Assembly: GCF_041734735.1 (NCBI RefSeq)
Contig: NC_134887.1
Location: 33,099,922 to 33,163,921 of the forward strand
From: Babylonia areolata
Lineage: Eukaryota; Mollusca; Gastropoda; Neogastropoda; Buccinidae
DNA length: 64,000 nucleotides
Direction of reading: 5' to 3'
Below, in pieces: positions 1-11,730 of the stretch. The notes below the pieces were generated by a model. The model searched no databases, had not been told where the DNA came from, and worked only from the letters and a program-made list of their open reading frames with translations. The stretch's first letter is position 1. Each line of letters starts with the position of its first letter. A program made the position numbers and the translations under genes.

Positions 1-716
1 ATGTACGATGTGACTCACTCACTCACTCACTCACTCACCAAACAGCCCCAGAGGGAACCACATGATGTACGATGTGACTCACTCACTCACTCACCAAACA
101 GCCCCAGAGGTACCACATGATGAACGACGTGACTCACTCACTCACCAAACAGCCCCAGAGGAAACCACATAATTTACGGTGTGACTCACTCACTCACTCA
201 CCAAACAGCCCCAGAGGAAACCACATAATTTACGGTGTGACTCACTCACTCACTCACTCACCAAACAGCCCAAGAGGGAACTACATAATGTACGGTGTGA
301 CTCACTCACTCACTCACTCACCAAACAGCCCCAGAGGGAACCACATGATGTACGGTGTGACTCACTCACTCACTCACCAAACAGCCCCAGAGGGAACCAC
401 ATGATGAACGATGTGACTCACTCACTCACCAAACAGCCCCAGAGGGAACCACATGATGAACGATGTGACTCACTCACTCACCAAACAGCCCCAGAGGTAC
501 CACATGATGAACGATGTGACTCATTCACTCACTCACTCACTCACCAAACAGCCCCAGAGGGAACCACAGGATGTACGATGTGACTCACTCACTCACTCAC
601 TCACCAAACAGCCCCAGAGGGAACCACATGATGTCTGGTGTGACTCACTCACCAAACAGCCCCAGAGGAAACCACTTAATGTACGGTGTGACTCACTCAC
701 TCACTCACCCACTCAC
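1..716 (-). repeat. Exon-edge minisatellite: 12 copies of TM2 exon end plus splice donor
   Basis: Twelve tandem units of about 40-64 bp (exactly 60 bp between 181 and 360) run from the window edge to the exon. On the minus strand each unit holds a near-copy of the last ~34 exon bases (CTGTGGTTCCCTCTGGGG core, encoding MWFPLGLFG), then GTGAGT and a variable run of GTGA. Each unit is thus a complete exon end with a consensus donor. Reading past the true donor reaches TGA within a few codons. Most of the length variation is in the number of GTGA steps. Confidence 0.9.
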
Positions 717-1007
717 CAAACAGCCCCAGAGGGAACCACAGGACGTACGCGTCCACGAGCGAGCAGGGATGGAATGGCCTGAACACCACGCGGCTGTGAG
801 ACCACGCCCCTCTCGGCCCGTACTGCCGCTCCCGTTGCAGCCGTTGCTGCTGCAGCGCGTGCTGCAGTTGCTGCAGCTGTTCGTACCTCTCTTTGTTGGC
901 TTTGTTGACGCTGGCAACCAGACAGGGCATGCGCACGAGGTCGACCACCCAGCCACAGCCAAAGAGGCCGAGAGTGAGGAAGTACATGACGCAGAAAGAT
1001 GGGCGAC
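717..1007 (-). CDS. TM2 protein, second coding exon
   Basis: The exon is 291 nt, phase 1 at both ends. The acceptor is TTTCTCACACAG followed by GTCGCCC. The donor is TTTG followed by GTGAGTGGG. It encodes the second half of TM2 domain 1, with the conserved [13 protein letters not shown] and VNKAN run, then a Gln-rich linker, then the first helix of another TM2 domain. Its last ~34 nt plus the donor are the template of the tandem array at 1-716. Confidence 0.82.
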
Positions 1008-4000
1008 CTGTGTGAGAAACTGACATTAGTTCTGATCCTGTGACATGGTTAGGAAAGACGGAACGATGGACTGATGGCTGGACTGATGGCTGGCTGGATG
1101 GTTGGTGGATGGATGGTTGAGTAGATGGATGGATGGATGATGGATGGATGGGTGAAAGAATGGATGGGTGGATGGATGGTTGGTTGGAGGGTTGGTTGGG
1201 TGAATGGATGGATGGATGATGGATGGGTGGATGGGTGGATGGATGGATGGACGGATGGATGGGTGGATGATGGATGGGTGGGTGGGTGGATGATGGGTGG
1301 GTGGATGATGGATGGATGGGTGGATGAGTGAATGGATGATGGATGGGTGGATGATGGGTGGATGGATGGATGATGGATGGGTGGATGATGGATGGATGAT
1401 GGATGGGTGGATGATGGGTGGATGGGTGGATGATGGATGGATGATGGATGGGTGGATGATGGATGGATGGGTGGATGATGGGTGGATGGATGGGTGGATG
1501 ATGGATGGATGATGGATGGGTGGATGGATGGATGGATGGGTGGATGATGGATGGATGGATGATGGATGGATGGGTGGATGATGAAGGAAGGAAGGAATTT
1601 TTGTTTAATGTCCCGTCACACATATTGGTGATTGAAGACATTTTGTAAAAGTATATATGAATACATCTGAGTATTATCGGTTAGAAGGGGTGGGAGATGT
1701 GGATGAATGGAGGGTTGGGGGAAACTGGGCAAATGAGGGTAAAAATGTGGGTGAAATTTGAAAGAAAAACAAAACAAACAAACAAACAAACAAAAAACCC
1801 TCTAAATACAGTTACAGGAAATTACTTAAAGGACTTCGTAAAAGAGAAGTCGTTAAACTGACAAGCGAAACAACTGATAATGAATGCAAAAAGTCAAAAA
1901 CATCAACGTTCTCAGTCACTTGTGAAGACACACTTTCGTGTACAAAAGGCTTCATCAAGCTACAGTGAAAAATTATATGCTCAATTGTCAGGTTATTAAA
2001 GCATATACACTTGACATTAGAACAATACTTGGTCCGTAATGAATTTGATAATAGTCTGAGAGCTAAGCTCAGAATTGGTCTGCGAATCGGACCAAAGTCT
2101 GAGAGAGTCAACTGACGAGGTTTTAGACTTGAATTCAAGCACCTATAAAAGTCTCTTTCTAGTATATTGCTTATTTCCTTGCATGACAATGGGCAATATA
2201 CTTTTATACTATTTATATGATTTTTGCTCCCCTTTTTGCTGCCCTGTCTGCTTGGTCGTTATAACGGAATCCAGTGTGGGATGGTATCCAACAAAAAACA
2301 ACATTTGTACCCTTCACAAAAAGGGAGTGCAATAAATACCTAATTTCAAAAAATAAATCTTCTCTTTGATTATTCTCAAAAAGGAGCAAACCTTTTAAGA
2401 CAGATTGAGAATCAACACAAAATAGGATATTACTTATTATGATTGGTATATCAACAAGATGATTTAAAGCCATAAGGATGGCCACCAATTCAGCTGTAAA
2501 AATTGAATGTCCCTTACCTAAATAATATGATTTTTCTGTTTTTAGGTCAGGAATGACAAAAGCAGATCCTGCACTGCTATCATCCAGGACCGAGCCATCA
2601 GTGTAAACTTTTAAATGATAATCAAAATTTTCTTCTAATTCAATTCTGACAGATGCTGCTATTATATGTGGAGATTCTCCTTTTGTTGTGTCAAAAGCAT
2701 ATATGTTGACGTTTGCTTTTGTTAACTCCCAGGGAGGGACAGGTGGCACGAGAACACGAGGTGCCATATCATGCAAATCAATGTCTGAAGAATTTAAAAT
2801 ATCTGACACATATGTGCGAATGGTTTGTAGATTTGAATTATTTTGTGCATTTTTTGGAAAAATCAATATCAGACCTAATATTTAATTCCTCAAAATCATC
2901 CACTGCTGTACATCTCACAATATATTTAGCAGAACTTAATTTTCTGATTTCATCTAGTGGTAGAATACCCGCAAGCTTATAGGCTTCTGAGGCCTTAGTA
3001 TGCACAGGTACCCCTAAAGCCAGTTTCACAGCTTTACTGTCAATTATTCGCAGCTTCTTTAGGAACGTCGGCGGAGCAGAAAAGAAAATTTCTTGACCGT
3101 AGGTCAATCTTGATCTTACGAGAGATGTCGCTAAATGTAAAAGAATGGATGATGAATGGATGGGTGGATGATGGATGAATGGATGGGTGGATGATGGATG
3201 GGTGAATGGATGATGGATGGGTGAATGGATGATGGATGGGTGGATGGATGGTTGGATGATGGATGGATGGGTGGATGATGGATGGGTGGATGATGGATGG
3301 ATGGGTGGATGGATGGGTGGATGATGGATGGATAGGTGGATGGATGGTTGGATGATGGATGGATGGGTGGATGGATGGTTGGATGATGGATGGATGGGTG
3401 GATGATGGATGGATGGGTGGATGGATGATGGATGGATGATGGATGTATGGTTGGATGGATGATTGGATGGATGGATGGATGGTTGGATGGATGGATGAAT
3501 GGTTGGGTGAAAGAATGGATGGATGGATGGATGGTTGGTTGGATGATGGATGGTTGGATGGATGGATGGATGAATGGTTCAGTAAATGGATGGATGGATG
3601 GATGAATGGATAGAGTGGAGCTGTGGCCTGGTGGTAACCATCCGCCAAAAGGAAGCGACAGAATCTGAGGGTATGGGATTGAATCCCACACTCGCCAGAA
3701 TACTCTTCCGGTCCACTGGACCTTGAGTGACGGTCTGGACACTGGACCTTGAGTGACGGTCTGGACACTGGTCGTTCGGATGAGACGATAAACCAAGGTC
3801 CCGTGTGCTGCACGTATTTACAGCACGTTAAAGAACGTAAGGCAAAAAAAGGGTTGCCCTGGCAAAATTCTGATACAAAATAAACCACTTCCATTGTGAA
3901 ACAAATACACTCAGTTGCAGACGGAAAAGAAGGGAAAAAACCTCTGACGGGTTGCGACGTGCTATCCCCATTGACAGCAGCCTGAGTTTCACACAGAAAA

Positions 4001-4926
4001 ATCTGTCGTGACGAAAGGTTGTACAGTACAATGCAACACAGTAGATGGAGGGATGGATGTGTATTTCATGCACGCATCCATTTCAGTAGCCGGCAATAAC
4101 AAGAGTTTGTGTTCTTGGTGTGTGTAAACCATATGCAACGTTCCCGGGCTATCAACAAGTTCAAGATCGCTCGGGACTTAACTAAAATGGCAGATTCGGT
4201 TTTTTGGGGGTTTTTGCCCTTCTTATGCTGCCACACCTTCTTCGTGATCAAGCAATCAATGATTTTCCATTTTCACAAGAAATTTTCTAAAGCACGGACT
4301 TAGATAAATGACACGCTTAAAGACAGACGAATTCAAAAAGTTATAAAGATATAGACGTCAACCGAGACATGGAGCTGACACGTCGTTAATCTTTTTTTTT
4401 TTTTTTAAAGAAAAAAAAGAAAAAGAAGAAAGGACAATGGATAAAAAATAAATACATAAATAAATGAATAACAAGTGACACACACTGACTGACTGACTGA
4501 AACCATTTATTGTCAGATTAACTTTTTGTTGTACTGAAATTTTCGCAACCATTTGAATAAATATTAACTGAGCAACACAAAGAAAATCTAATTTTAGAAA
4601 AACAAACCAAAAAACCAAAAAAACAACAACATAAAACAATGATATGAATTTTAAAAGAACATATTTAACAAATCAATTTACCAAATTTCATTAATATCAT
4701 TATCTCAAAAAATGTTTTCACGCACACACACACATACTTGCGTGTATCCCCCACCCACTCCCTGCATACATCCATGCATGCACACAGACGCCCATTCAAA
4801 TTCCCCCACCTCATCCCCCTACCCCAAGTACACTTGTATAGTCACAATTTGATTTCATTCCCCCGCTCCAAAGACGTGTAAGTGTTCACTCCCACGTGCA
4901 CAAGCTCTCTCCCTCTCCGCTCTATC

Positions 4927-4979
<53 letters not shown>

Positions 4980-5437
4980 ACACGAAGAAAACAAGAAAAC
5001 CAAAACTGAGTCAGTAAATATAAGAACAAACAAACAAGCAGTCAGTATAAACAAAAGACAGGAGAAAAGGTGCAGAATACATAACACATACAATAACACT
5101 TATTAAGAAACGCGAACCAAACCAAGAAGACTGACTCACCCAGGTAGTAATGGTGGGCCCCCAACATGCCCAGAGTCACCCCCAGAAGGTAGGCCTCCAG
5201 CAGAGACTTGTCCTTCGGAGGGTAGACCATGGTACCCTCACACACATCGCCGGATTCCATGGCTTTGGCATTCTGCCCTGGCAGTGTTACCACTGTCCAG
5301 TACCGGGTGTCCTGAAGCGGGTACGTCCCCAGGGGCTGGCTAACGGGAGTCATTACACTGGATTGGGTGTCGGGATCTATGGAGACTGCCGGGTTGATCG
5401 GGGCGGAGTCTAGTGCTTCTCTTTCTTTGTCCGACAT
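717..5437 (-). CDS. TM2-domain membrane protein, partial gene (two exons, continues beyond left edge)
   Basis: Coding exons are 5437-5140 and 1007-717 on the minus strand, joined by a phase-1 intron with GT-AG ends. Residues 1-78 are a polar, probably cytosolic leader. Residues about 79-130 form a TM2 domain: a first membrane helix ending in HHYYLG at the splice junction, then a second helix with [16 protein letters not shown] Gln/Arg-rich linker follows, then [13 protein letters not shown], which repeats the start of a TM2 domain. At least one more exon therefore lies to the left and the protein has two or more TM2 modules. TM2 proteins are two-helix membrane proteins whose biochemical role is mostly unclear, so I assign no orthologue. 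The 291-nt exon is symmetric (phase 1-1), which permits module duplication. No stop codon is present in the window. Confidence 0.82.
1041..1595. repeat. GGAT-derived satellite, left half
   Basis: Irregular tandem array of 4-bp GGAT/GGGT/GATG steps forming longer units such as GGATGATGGATGGGT. It lies in the TM2 intron. It matches the array at 3139-3611, and the two appear to be one array split by a LINE. Open frames here (Trp/Met/Gly-rich or His/Pro/Ser-rich) are repeat artefacts. Confidence 0.9.
1596..3133 (-). mobile_element. 5'-truncated LINE with RNase H domain and C-terminal Cys/His motif
   Basis: On the minus strand from 3133 the sequence first encodes a post-RT segment ([27 protein letters not shown]). 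An RNase HI domain follows at about 2760-2213, with all four acidic positions visible: YTDGS, AELVAIL, CVDSQS and NDQADRAAK. Last comes a C-terminal piece with a Cys-Cys-His-Cys pattern (2189-1812). The 3' UTR runs to about 1596. The reverse transcriptase core is missing because of 5' truncation. Two frame disruptions separate the three blocks, so the copy is dead. RNase H downstream of RT is typical of I/R1-type and related LINEs; I do not fix the clade. Confidence 0.82.
3139..3611. repeat. GGAT-derived satellite, right half
   Basis: Same motif and same strand orientation as 1041-1595. It abuts the truncated 5' end of the LINE on its left and a SINE on its right. It is best read as the other side of the LINE's target array. 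Confidence 0.88.
3612..4045 (+). mobile_element. SINE family A, copy 1
   Basis: A tRNA-like head carries an A-box-like GTGGCCTGGTGGTAACC and a B-box-like GATTGAATCCCAC. A long conserved body follows (CGGATGAGACGATAAACC, GTGCTGCACG, GGCAAAATTCTG), then a tail block (TTTCACACAGAAAAATCTG) and an ACAAT-type simple tail. A short internal duplication of the GACCTTGAGTGACGGTCTGG block is specific to this copy. Other copies are at 17681, 20607, 26368 and 62245. The body resembles the deeply conserved central domains of mollusc SINEs (inference). Confidence 0.82.
4046..5139. other. TM2 intron remainder
   Basis: No gene is visible. The stretch holds A-rich and AT-rich sequence, a C-rich and CA-rich tract, and a pure (AC)n run at about 4930-4974. 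The rest is unique sequence with no recognisable element. Confidence 0.6.
5140..5437 (-). CDS. TM2 protein, first coding exon
   Basis: The exon is 298 nt: 99 codons plus one base. It starts at the ATG whose complement is 5435-5437 ([13 protein letters not shown]) and ends in CTGG before GTGAGT. Upstream on the minus strand a pyrimidine-rich acceptor ending CCCCAG lies near 5469, so the exon begins with about 30 nt of A/T-rich 5' UTR. The final residues, [19 protein letters not shown], are the first helix of the TM2 domain. Confidence 0.82.
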
Positions 5438-5929
5438 TTTATTTTATTTATTTTATTTTATTTTTTACTGGGGAGGGGGGTATACTGCCTATTTGCTTAT
5501 GTGTTGGGGTTTCCCTTTTTCAAGAACGTGTCTTTATTCGGGATTCTAAATTGATATGGATTCCTGGAAAACAAAATCGAAAGATTTGAAATAGATGAGA
5601 ACTTCTGAAATACACTCTTGAATAAGAAATCGATGCGAATCCCTGAAACTCAGTATGGAATTTGATATAGATGTGAACTCCTGAAACAAAATTGCCTATC
5701 ATGGTATTAAGTATGAAATCGAAGTGAAGCCCTAAGACCCAATTTGAAATAGATGTGAACACCTACCAAAAATTGATATGAAACCTTTGCAACCCAGTTT
5801 GAAATTTGAAATAAATGTAAACTCATTATCATGATCTGAAATTTGAAAACCGAAGTAGGTATATGTATACTTCCCTGAAACAAAGTTTGAACATAATTTA
5901 GATGTATGTATGATTTGGTGTAGGCCTTG

Positions 5930-5933
<4 letters not shown>

Positions 5934-5967
<34 letters not shown>
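5934..5967. repeat. (TG)n microsatellite
   Basis: A TG dinucleotide run upstream of the first TM2 coding exon. The interval 5470-5930 contains a loose tandem motif around TTTGAAATAGATGTGAACTCC (units about 40-60 bp, much diverged), which is probably an old minisatellite. Confidence 0.8.
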
Positions 5968-5971
<4 letters not shown>

Positions 5972-6186
5972 TGTTTCTGTCTGTACCTGTGTCTTTGTGT
6001 GTGTGCGTGCACAAATGGAAGTGTATCAATTAAAGAAATATCTCAGTTTATGCCATTGCAAATCGTAGGCCTATAGTTGTGCGCTCATGAAATGTCATTT
6101 AATAATAATAATCATCATCATCATCATTATCATCATCTGATATCATAGTTACAGTGAAGAATTAGAAAAAAAAAAAAAAAAAAAAA

Positions 6187-6424
6187 GATGACGTCGACCG
6201 TTTATGACGCGCTTACGTCAGAAAATGATTAGGTCTATATAAGTAATGATAATAATGATGATGATGATAATGATAATGATAATGACAATGATAATAATAA
6301 TGATGATGATGATGATAATAATAATAATAATAATAAATAAAATAAACAACAACAACAAAAATGACGTCAACCGTTCATGACGCGCTTTACAGTGTACGTC
6401 AGAAAATGATTGGGCCTACATAAG
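6187..6424 (+). promoter_or_regulatory. Duplicated CRE-containing module
   Basis: Two ~60-bp copies, at 6187-6245 and 6361-6424, share ATGACGTC, ATGACGCGCTT, TACGTCAGAAAATGATT and CTAYATAAG. They are separated by a GAT/AAT-rich simple repeat. Each copy has two CRE/ATF-like sites (TGACGTC and TACGTCA), and the first has a TATATAAG. The preserved motifs against diverged simple sequence may mark a promoter or enhancer, or part of an unrecognised repeat. No gene start is assigned to it. Confidence 0.35.
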
Positions 6425-7142
6425 ATTCAAACAACCTCTGTGTGTGTGTGTGTGTGTGCATACGCACGCAGGAGTGTTCGCGTGTCTGTGTGTCCCAGTC
6501 ATATCAGTGCCGAGACGGTCGTCCGTGCACATGGATGTTTACTGTTTCATCAGTGAGTCTTAGTTTTGCTGTCACATGAATTTCCCAACCAAATAGAATT
6601 ACACACAAGCTACGAAACACAGAAAATGCGCGCGTGCTCGCGAGTACTGAGCCGACATTGTGATACATCCACCCACACGCGGACGGGCATGCTCTTACCA
6701 CAGCCTATCGTTCTTTCCTTCAGCCGTACATGTGTTCCCATAGCTTACCAACACTTGAGTGCATAAGTACTGATGCTGGGAGGGGGGGGGGGAGGGGTGC
6801 GGGGTGGAGGTGGAGGGAGGGGAGGGGTCATTTTCTTTTTTCTTTCTTTTTTTTCATTTATTGATTACTCATTATCTTGACCCGTGTTCATTTTCACTTT
6901 TGTACCCTGTCTCTCTCTCTCTATGTCCTCTTATATCTCTCTCCTCTTATTCTCCTTTATTTAGTGCTGTAAATGTCAAATTACCATTCATGTATCCATG
7001 ACTATAATATGCATGCTGTACTGATTTAATGATTCCCTCCTATGTTTATGTGACTGCTTCCCCTTCGAGGGCTGGATGAAAAAAACGCATTATCTTGCTT
7101 ACTCTGTTACTCTCAGAAGATAAAATGTATTCAAATTTAATT

Positions 7143-7146
<4 letters not shown>

Positions 7147-7182
<36 letters not shown>

Positions 7183-7277
7183 TACACGCACACTCTCTCT
7201 CACTCTCTCAGAATCTCTCTCATACACCCCCCCCCCCCACTCTCTCTGTCTTTCACACACACACGCACGCACGCATG

Positions 7278-7309
<32 letters not shown>

Positions 7310-7320
7310 CACACACACTT
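7147..7320. repeat. (CT)n/(CA)n compound microsatellite
   Basis: A run of CT at about 7147-7178 passes into CA/CG-containing dinucleotide repeats ending near 7318. Predicted Leu/Ser- or Thr/His-rich frames across it are artefacts. Confidence 0.85.
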
Positions 7321-7698
7321 TTAAAGGTCCAAAAACCGGTAAAACCACGCAGGTCGCACGAAGTTTCCTGAAACAAACTGTCGAGATCTTGTCTTCCCCT
7401 GTCATGTCTGTTCTCAGTTATCTAATCTCAGCACAAGATCCATCCTTCTTATACAAAGTTAAACAGTAACGATTTCTAACAGACTAAATACTCCGGACAA
7501 CAACTGTCCAGCAACAACAACGACAACAACAACAAAAAGAGAGGGGGAAAAAAGAGGAAAATATTTCCTCCGTGTGCTCGAAACTTGAAAATCATAAAGT
7601 GACTACCGACATAAAAGTATATATCATTAAACAAAGCCCTTTTCAGGTTATGATAGTCAGAGTCGACAGGTATGCAGATTAAAAGACAGTCTACTTAC

Positions 7699-7912
7699 AA
7701 GTTTTCTCTTGTCAACAATCGAAGACTTTCGGAGGGATGTTTTTGAAGCAGACGATATGCGAAACTGGTGGTTTTTACCAAAACTGCAGAGCTGCACGCT
7801 TATATTCTGTTGCTCAATACTTCTAGCTCTGTTGACTATCACATGACGCAGGTTTGGGTCAAGCCACAGACGTACATTTGTGCGCGCCCTTGAATGAAGA
7901 ATCATTGGCTGA
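7699..7912 (-). promoter_or_regulatory. Possible TM2-gene promoter and non-coding first exon
   Basis: On the minus strand a CCAAT box lies at about 7903-7909. A TATAAG motif lies about 100 nt downstream (near 7800), and a strong donor (CTT followed by GTAAGT) follows at 7698. The first coding exon has its own acceptor close before the ATG, so an upstream non-coding exon is expected. This is the only convincing candidate I see. It is inferred from motif spacing only; transcript data would settle it. Confidence 0.35.
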
Positions 7913-8018
7913 GAGTTGAGCTTTTGTCTGTGATCTTAGCTAAAAATAGTTACTGACGACCAAAAATCTCCCCGGGTGCAAAGAATACGACAGTCGTCTG
8001 AGATGTTTCATTTTCCTG

Positions 8019-8059
<41 letters not shown>

Positions 8060-8128
8060 ACACAAATGGAAACACACACGCACACACACACACACACACA
8101 TACACGGGCGCACATACACAGACTGATA

Positions 8129-8170
<42 letters not shown>

Positions 8171-8799
8171 ATCTACGAATGCGAAATGTCCACAAGTGAC
8201 CTAGTTCAGTGTAACATCTATCCTGACTGGAGAGGTTGATATCAGGTCCATCCGACCTTGGAAGATTAACGCCTACCCAAGCGCACAAGTGCGTGTCAGT
8301 GTGTGTGTGTGTGCGTGCGCGTACGCGCGTGTGTGTATGTGTGCGTGTGTGTGCGTGCGTGTGTGCGTGCGTGGGGTGGTCAGTGGTGGCATGTGTGAGA
8401 GAGAGAGAGAGAGAGAGAAATCGCACAGGACGTGTGTGTGTGTGCGTGCGCGCGCACGAGCATGCATGTGTGTGTGTGTGTGTGTGCGTGCGTGCATTCA
8501 TGCGTACATACACGTACATACGCACGCATCTGTGTCAGAACCAGTGATTAAACAGGTGTTAGTGACAGCTGGGTTTCTTTCTTTTCTTTTCTTCTTAATT
8601 TCTTTTCATTTTCACCTGTGTTCTGGGCTAAGAATAGTCACTGACGAAGCGACAACAGGTACGCTTGTGAGGTCACATGAACATGAATCTACCTGTATCA
8701 GTGATGATCTCTCTTTCACACCCACCTTCACAAGTCCACGTTCCCGACACAGAGTACAGCAGTACATTAACTGCAAGCAGTCATCAGTAGGAGTAGCTG

Positions 8800-8859
<60 letters not shown>

Positions 8860-9160
8860 AGAAAAAGAAAAAAAAAGGGGTGGGTGGGCGGGGGAGACTG
8901 ATGAATTATTTTTTTAAAAGTTACAGGAAAATACTGCGAATAATCTCTCTCTCTCTGTGCGTGCGTGCGTGCACGCGTGTGTGTGTGTGTGCGCATGCAT
9001 ATGCACTTGTAAACACACTTGCATGTGTGTGTGTGTGTGTGTTTATACAAATGTATGTTGTGATTATGTGAATGAATGTGCTAGTGTATGTGTATATGTG
9101 AATGTATACATGCGAGTATGTGTGTTTATGTATCCATTTTTGGAAAGCGCCTTTAAATGT
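7913..9160. repeat. Microsatellite cluster upstream of the TM2 gene
   Basis: (CA)n at about 8019-8104, (CT)n then (CA)n at 8131-8171, GT-rich runs at 8293-8380 and 8430-8500, (TA)n then (GA)n at 8802-8857, and GT runs at 8950-9042. No gene signal is seen between them. Confidence 0.8.
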
Positions 9161-11175
9161 TAGGTACTATATAAATTCACATTATCAATATTTCTCTTAT
9201 TTAGAAATTCGAAAGTTTCATGAGTATTTCTACGCACACATTCAAAGATACTCTCTCTCTGCCTTTCTCAATGAGACAAATCACCCACAGTATTTCTATG
9301 CAATATATTGTGCCCTCCATAAAAAAATATCTTCATCTTGAAATCAGCATTTCTGGTGATAAAGTGACTGATAAAATCTGTTAGCGAAATAAATCCACTC
9401 CTATAAAATGTATTTTTCTTTTAGTACACAGAATGGAGGCTCATCCATTACAAATACATAGAGTGGGAATATATGCTGTAAAATATCTGGACAATATAAT
9501 CATATTTGTTTTGTGAGCATTTATGTTGAAAAAAAAGCATCAAACATACAAACCCACTTCTTTCTGTGTAAAAGATAATAGCAATAAATCACACACATTT
9601 ACGCATGCATTAAAACACATGCACACTTGCCTACACACACACACACACACACACGAGTGAATATGCACACATGCAATTTGCACGCAAACACACACACACA
9701 CACTTATTCTAAAAAAAACAACAACAAAAAACAACACTAAAAAACAATATTGTACATCTACAAGAAAAAGAAAAGAATAATAATGGACTGACCAGTAAAA
9801 AAAAGTTTACAACCACCCCCATAGATTTCCCTGCAAGCTGCAACAACAAAAATAGTGTACATAAAAACTGTTTTCTCTTTTACATGACAAAAATTGATCA
9901 TGTACATCAAGAAACTCGCATGATATAGTTATCACTTGTACCTGAAATAATCACTTATACTTTCAAGCAGTAAAGCACTGGATAAGAAGTATTCCCTGTC
10001 TTTCTCGTAAGGTAACATTATCAGCTTTAAACAGAAAAGAAATGTCATTCTTCAATAATGCATCCTGTTAAAAAAAAAATTCTAACCATACACAGTTTTA
10101 AGACATAAAATAGAACAGACAGATATGCATACAACTGCAAGCTTTCATCTTAGTTCTGAATGTGTGTGTGTGAGAGTGTGGGTGTGGGTGTGGAGGGGAG
10201 GGAGGGGGAAGTGGGGGAGGGGGGGGTGGGAGTTGAGGGAGTGAAGGTGGTATGGTGTGCGTGTGTGTAAATGAATACATGTGTGTATGTGAGCATGCTT
10301 GCAGATGCTTGCATAGACTCACTGGAAATATAAAACATTCTACTTTGTACATGTCTGTGTACCAATGTCAGTCTATAACTTGTACAAGCAGACACACAGT
10401 TTCATACACATTTCATTCCTAATTGCATTTGTGTAAAAACATCATCAAATTTGTGCATTAATCACATCTGTGTCATATCCATCAGATTGTGCAAATCAGC
10501 ATGTACAAATGCATGCACACACAACACCCCCCCCCCCCCCCCCCCCCCCCACACCCCACCCCACAAATTTGTATACAACAAAAAGGAAGACATTTTCTGA
10601 CTCTAAATGCAAGAAAAATGACGAACATTTCCTGAAGGGCCTGTTAAAACAATTCTCACTCAATACCCATTCCATACTGGAGTCTTTTCAGCAAGTTTGT
10701 ACAGCACAGTGCAGATGTTTATTGTCAGAACAAACTGCACTGACATAGAGCACATATGTTCACATTACTGTCGCGTTCTTAGTATTCTGAGTTTGAAACA
10801 AAATGGTTAACAGCAACAACAACAACGATAATAATAATGATAATAACAACAACAATAACAATAACAACAACAATATAATAATAATGAAAACAACAATAAT
10901 AATAATGATAACAATAATAATGATAAAAAATAATAATAGTCTATTTACACTGTGCCTTCCATTTACACATTTAAGGCACATTACAAAAGAAAGTATATCG
11001 CAACACAAAAATTACACCGAACCACACAAATATAAACAAAAACAATTTCGACAAAATACACCCAGTCACCCCGCACCTCAACTGCTAAGCAATTCCAGGT
11101 GCCAGAACAAAAACAACAACAACAACAAAATTAAAAGAGGTTACAACAAACAGTCACCTCCACTAGCAAACATGG
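9161..11175. other. Intergenic, no gene recognised
   Basis: AT-rich unique sequence with short CA runs (9630-9710), a GT/GGGAG-rich tract (10155-10275), a 24-nt C run at 10527-10550, and AAT/AAC trinucleotide repeats at about 10810-10940. No conserved ORF or transposon domain is visible. Confidence 0.6.
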
Positions 11176-11179
11176 AGGA

Positions 11180-11415
11180 GGTAGCGAAATATTCACTGTC
11201 TTCCAGTACCGAAGCAACAACCAAAACTTACTCACTTAGGTAGTGGAATATTCACTGTCTTCCTGTACCGAAGCAACAACCAAAACTTACTCACTTAGGT
11301 AGTGGAATATTCACTGTCTTCCTGTACCGAAGCAACAACCAAAACTTACTCACTTAGGTAGTGAAATATTCACTGTCTTCCCGTACCGAAGCAACAACCA
11401 AAACTTACTCACTTA
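11180..11415. repeat. 59-bp minisatellite, four copies
   Basis: Units start with GGTAG at 11180, 11239, 11298 and 11357, exactly 59 bp apart and nearly identical. Core: TATTCACTGTCTTCC, GTACCGAAGCAACAACC. High identity implies recent expansion. Confidence 0.9.
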
Positions 11416-11604
11416 CTTACATTATGCTCTCCTCCATGTCGGGCAGCCACAAACCACTGCTCTTGTCTGTTGTGGGCCAGTCTTTGAACGGTACCCCAGG
11501 TGTGCTTCAGGGTCTGGAGTTCTTCTTCCACTGTTTAAGCCAGGTGCTCCTTGGCTTTCCTCTATCACATCTACCTTCTGGTGTGCAGTGAAGTGTTAGT
11601 GAAA

Positions 11605-11730
11605 CAGTTTCAGTTTCAGTAGCTCAAGGAGGCGTCACTGCGTTCGGACAAACCCATATACGCTACACCACATCTGCCAAGCAGATGCCTGACCAGCAGC
11701 GTAACCCAACGCGCTTAGTCAGGCCTTGAG
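11605..11730 (+). mobile_element. SINE-like family C, copy 1
   Basis: Begins with GTTTCAGTTTCAG, followed by CTCAAGGAGGCGTCACTGCG, a block with ACGCTACACCACATCTGCC, and a 3' block ACGCGCTTAGTCAGGCCTTG ending in poly(A). Related sequences lie at 20395 (+), 33722 (-) and, badly decayed, near 38806. Confidence 0.75.

Noticed and set aside
697-1641. 314-aa minus frame mixing a His/Pro/Ser repeat with TM2 sequence
   Set aside because: Only the part 717-1007 is exon. The rest is GGAT satellite translated by chance.
1596-3133. LTR retrotransposon reading of the RNase H domain
   Set aside because: No long terminal repeats, protease or integrase; the order post-RT, RNase H, Cys/His tail and 5' truncation fit a LINE.
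3040-3894. 284-aa minus frame rich in HPSIHPS
   Set aside because: Translation of the GGAT satellite joined to SINE and LINE sequence; no gene signals.
7657-7905. 82-aa minus frame
   Set aside because: No family likeness; the sequence is better explained as promoter and non-coding first exon.
8154-9071. Thr/His-, Cys/Val- and Arg/Glu-rich frames
   Set aside because: CA/GT and GA microsatellites translated in all frames.
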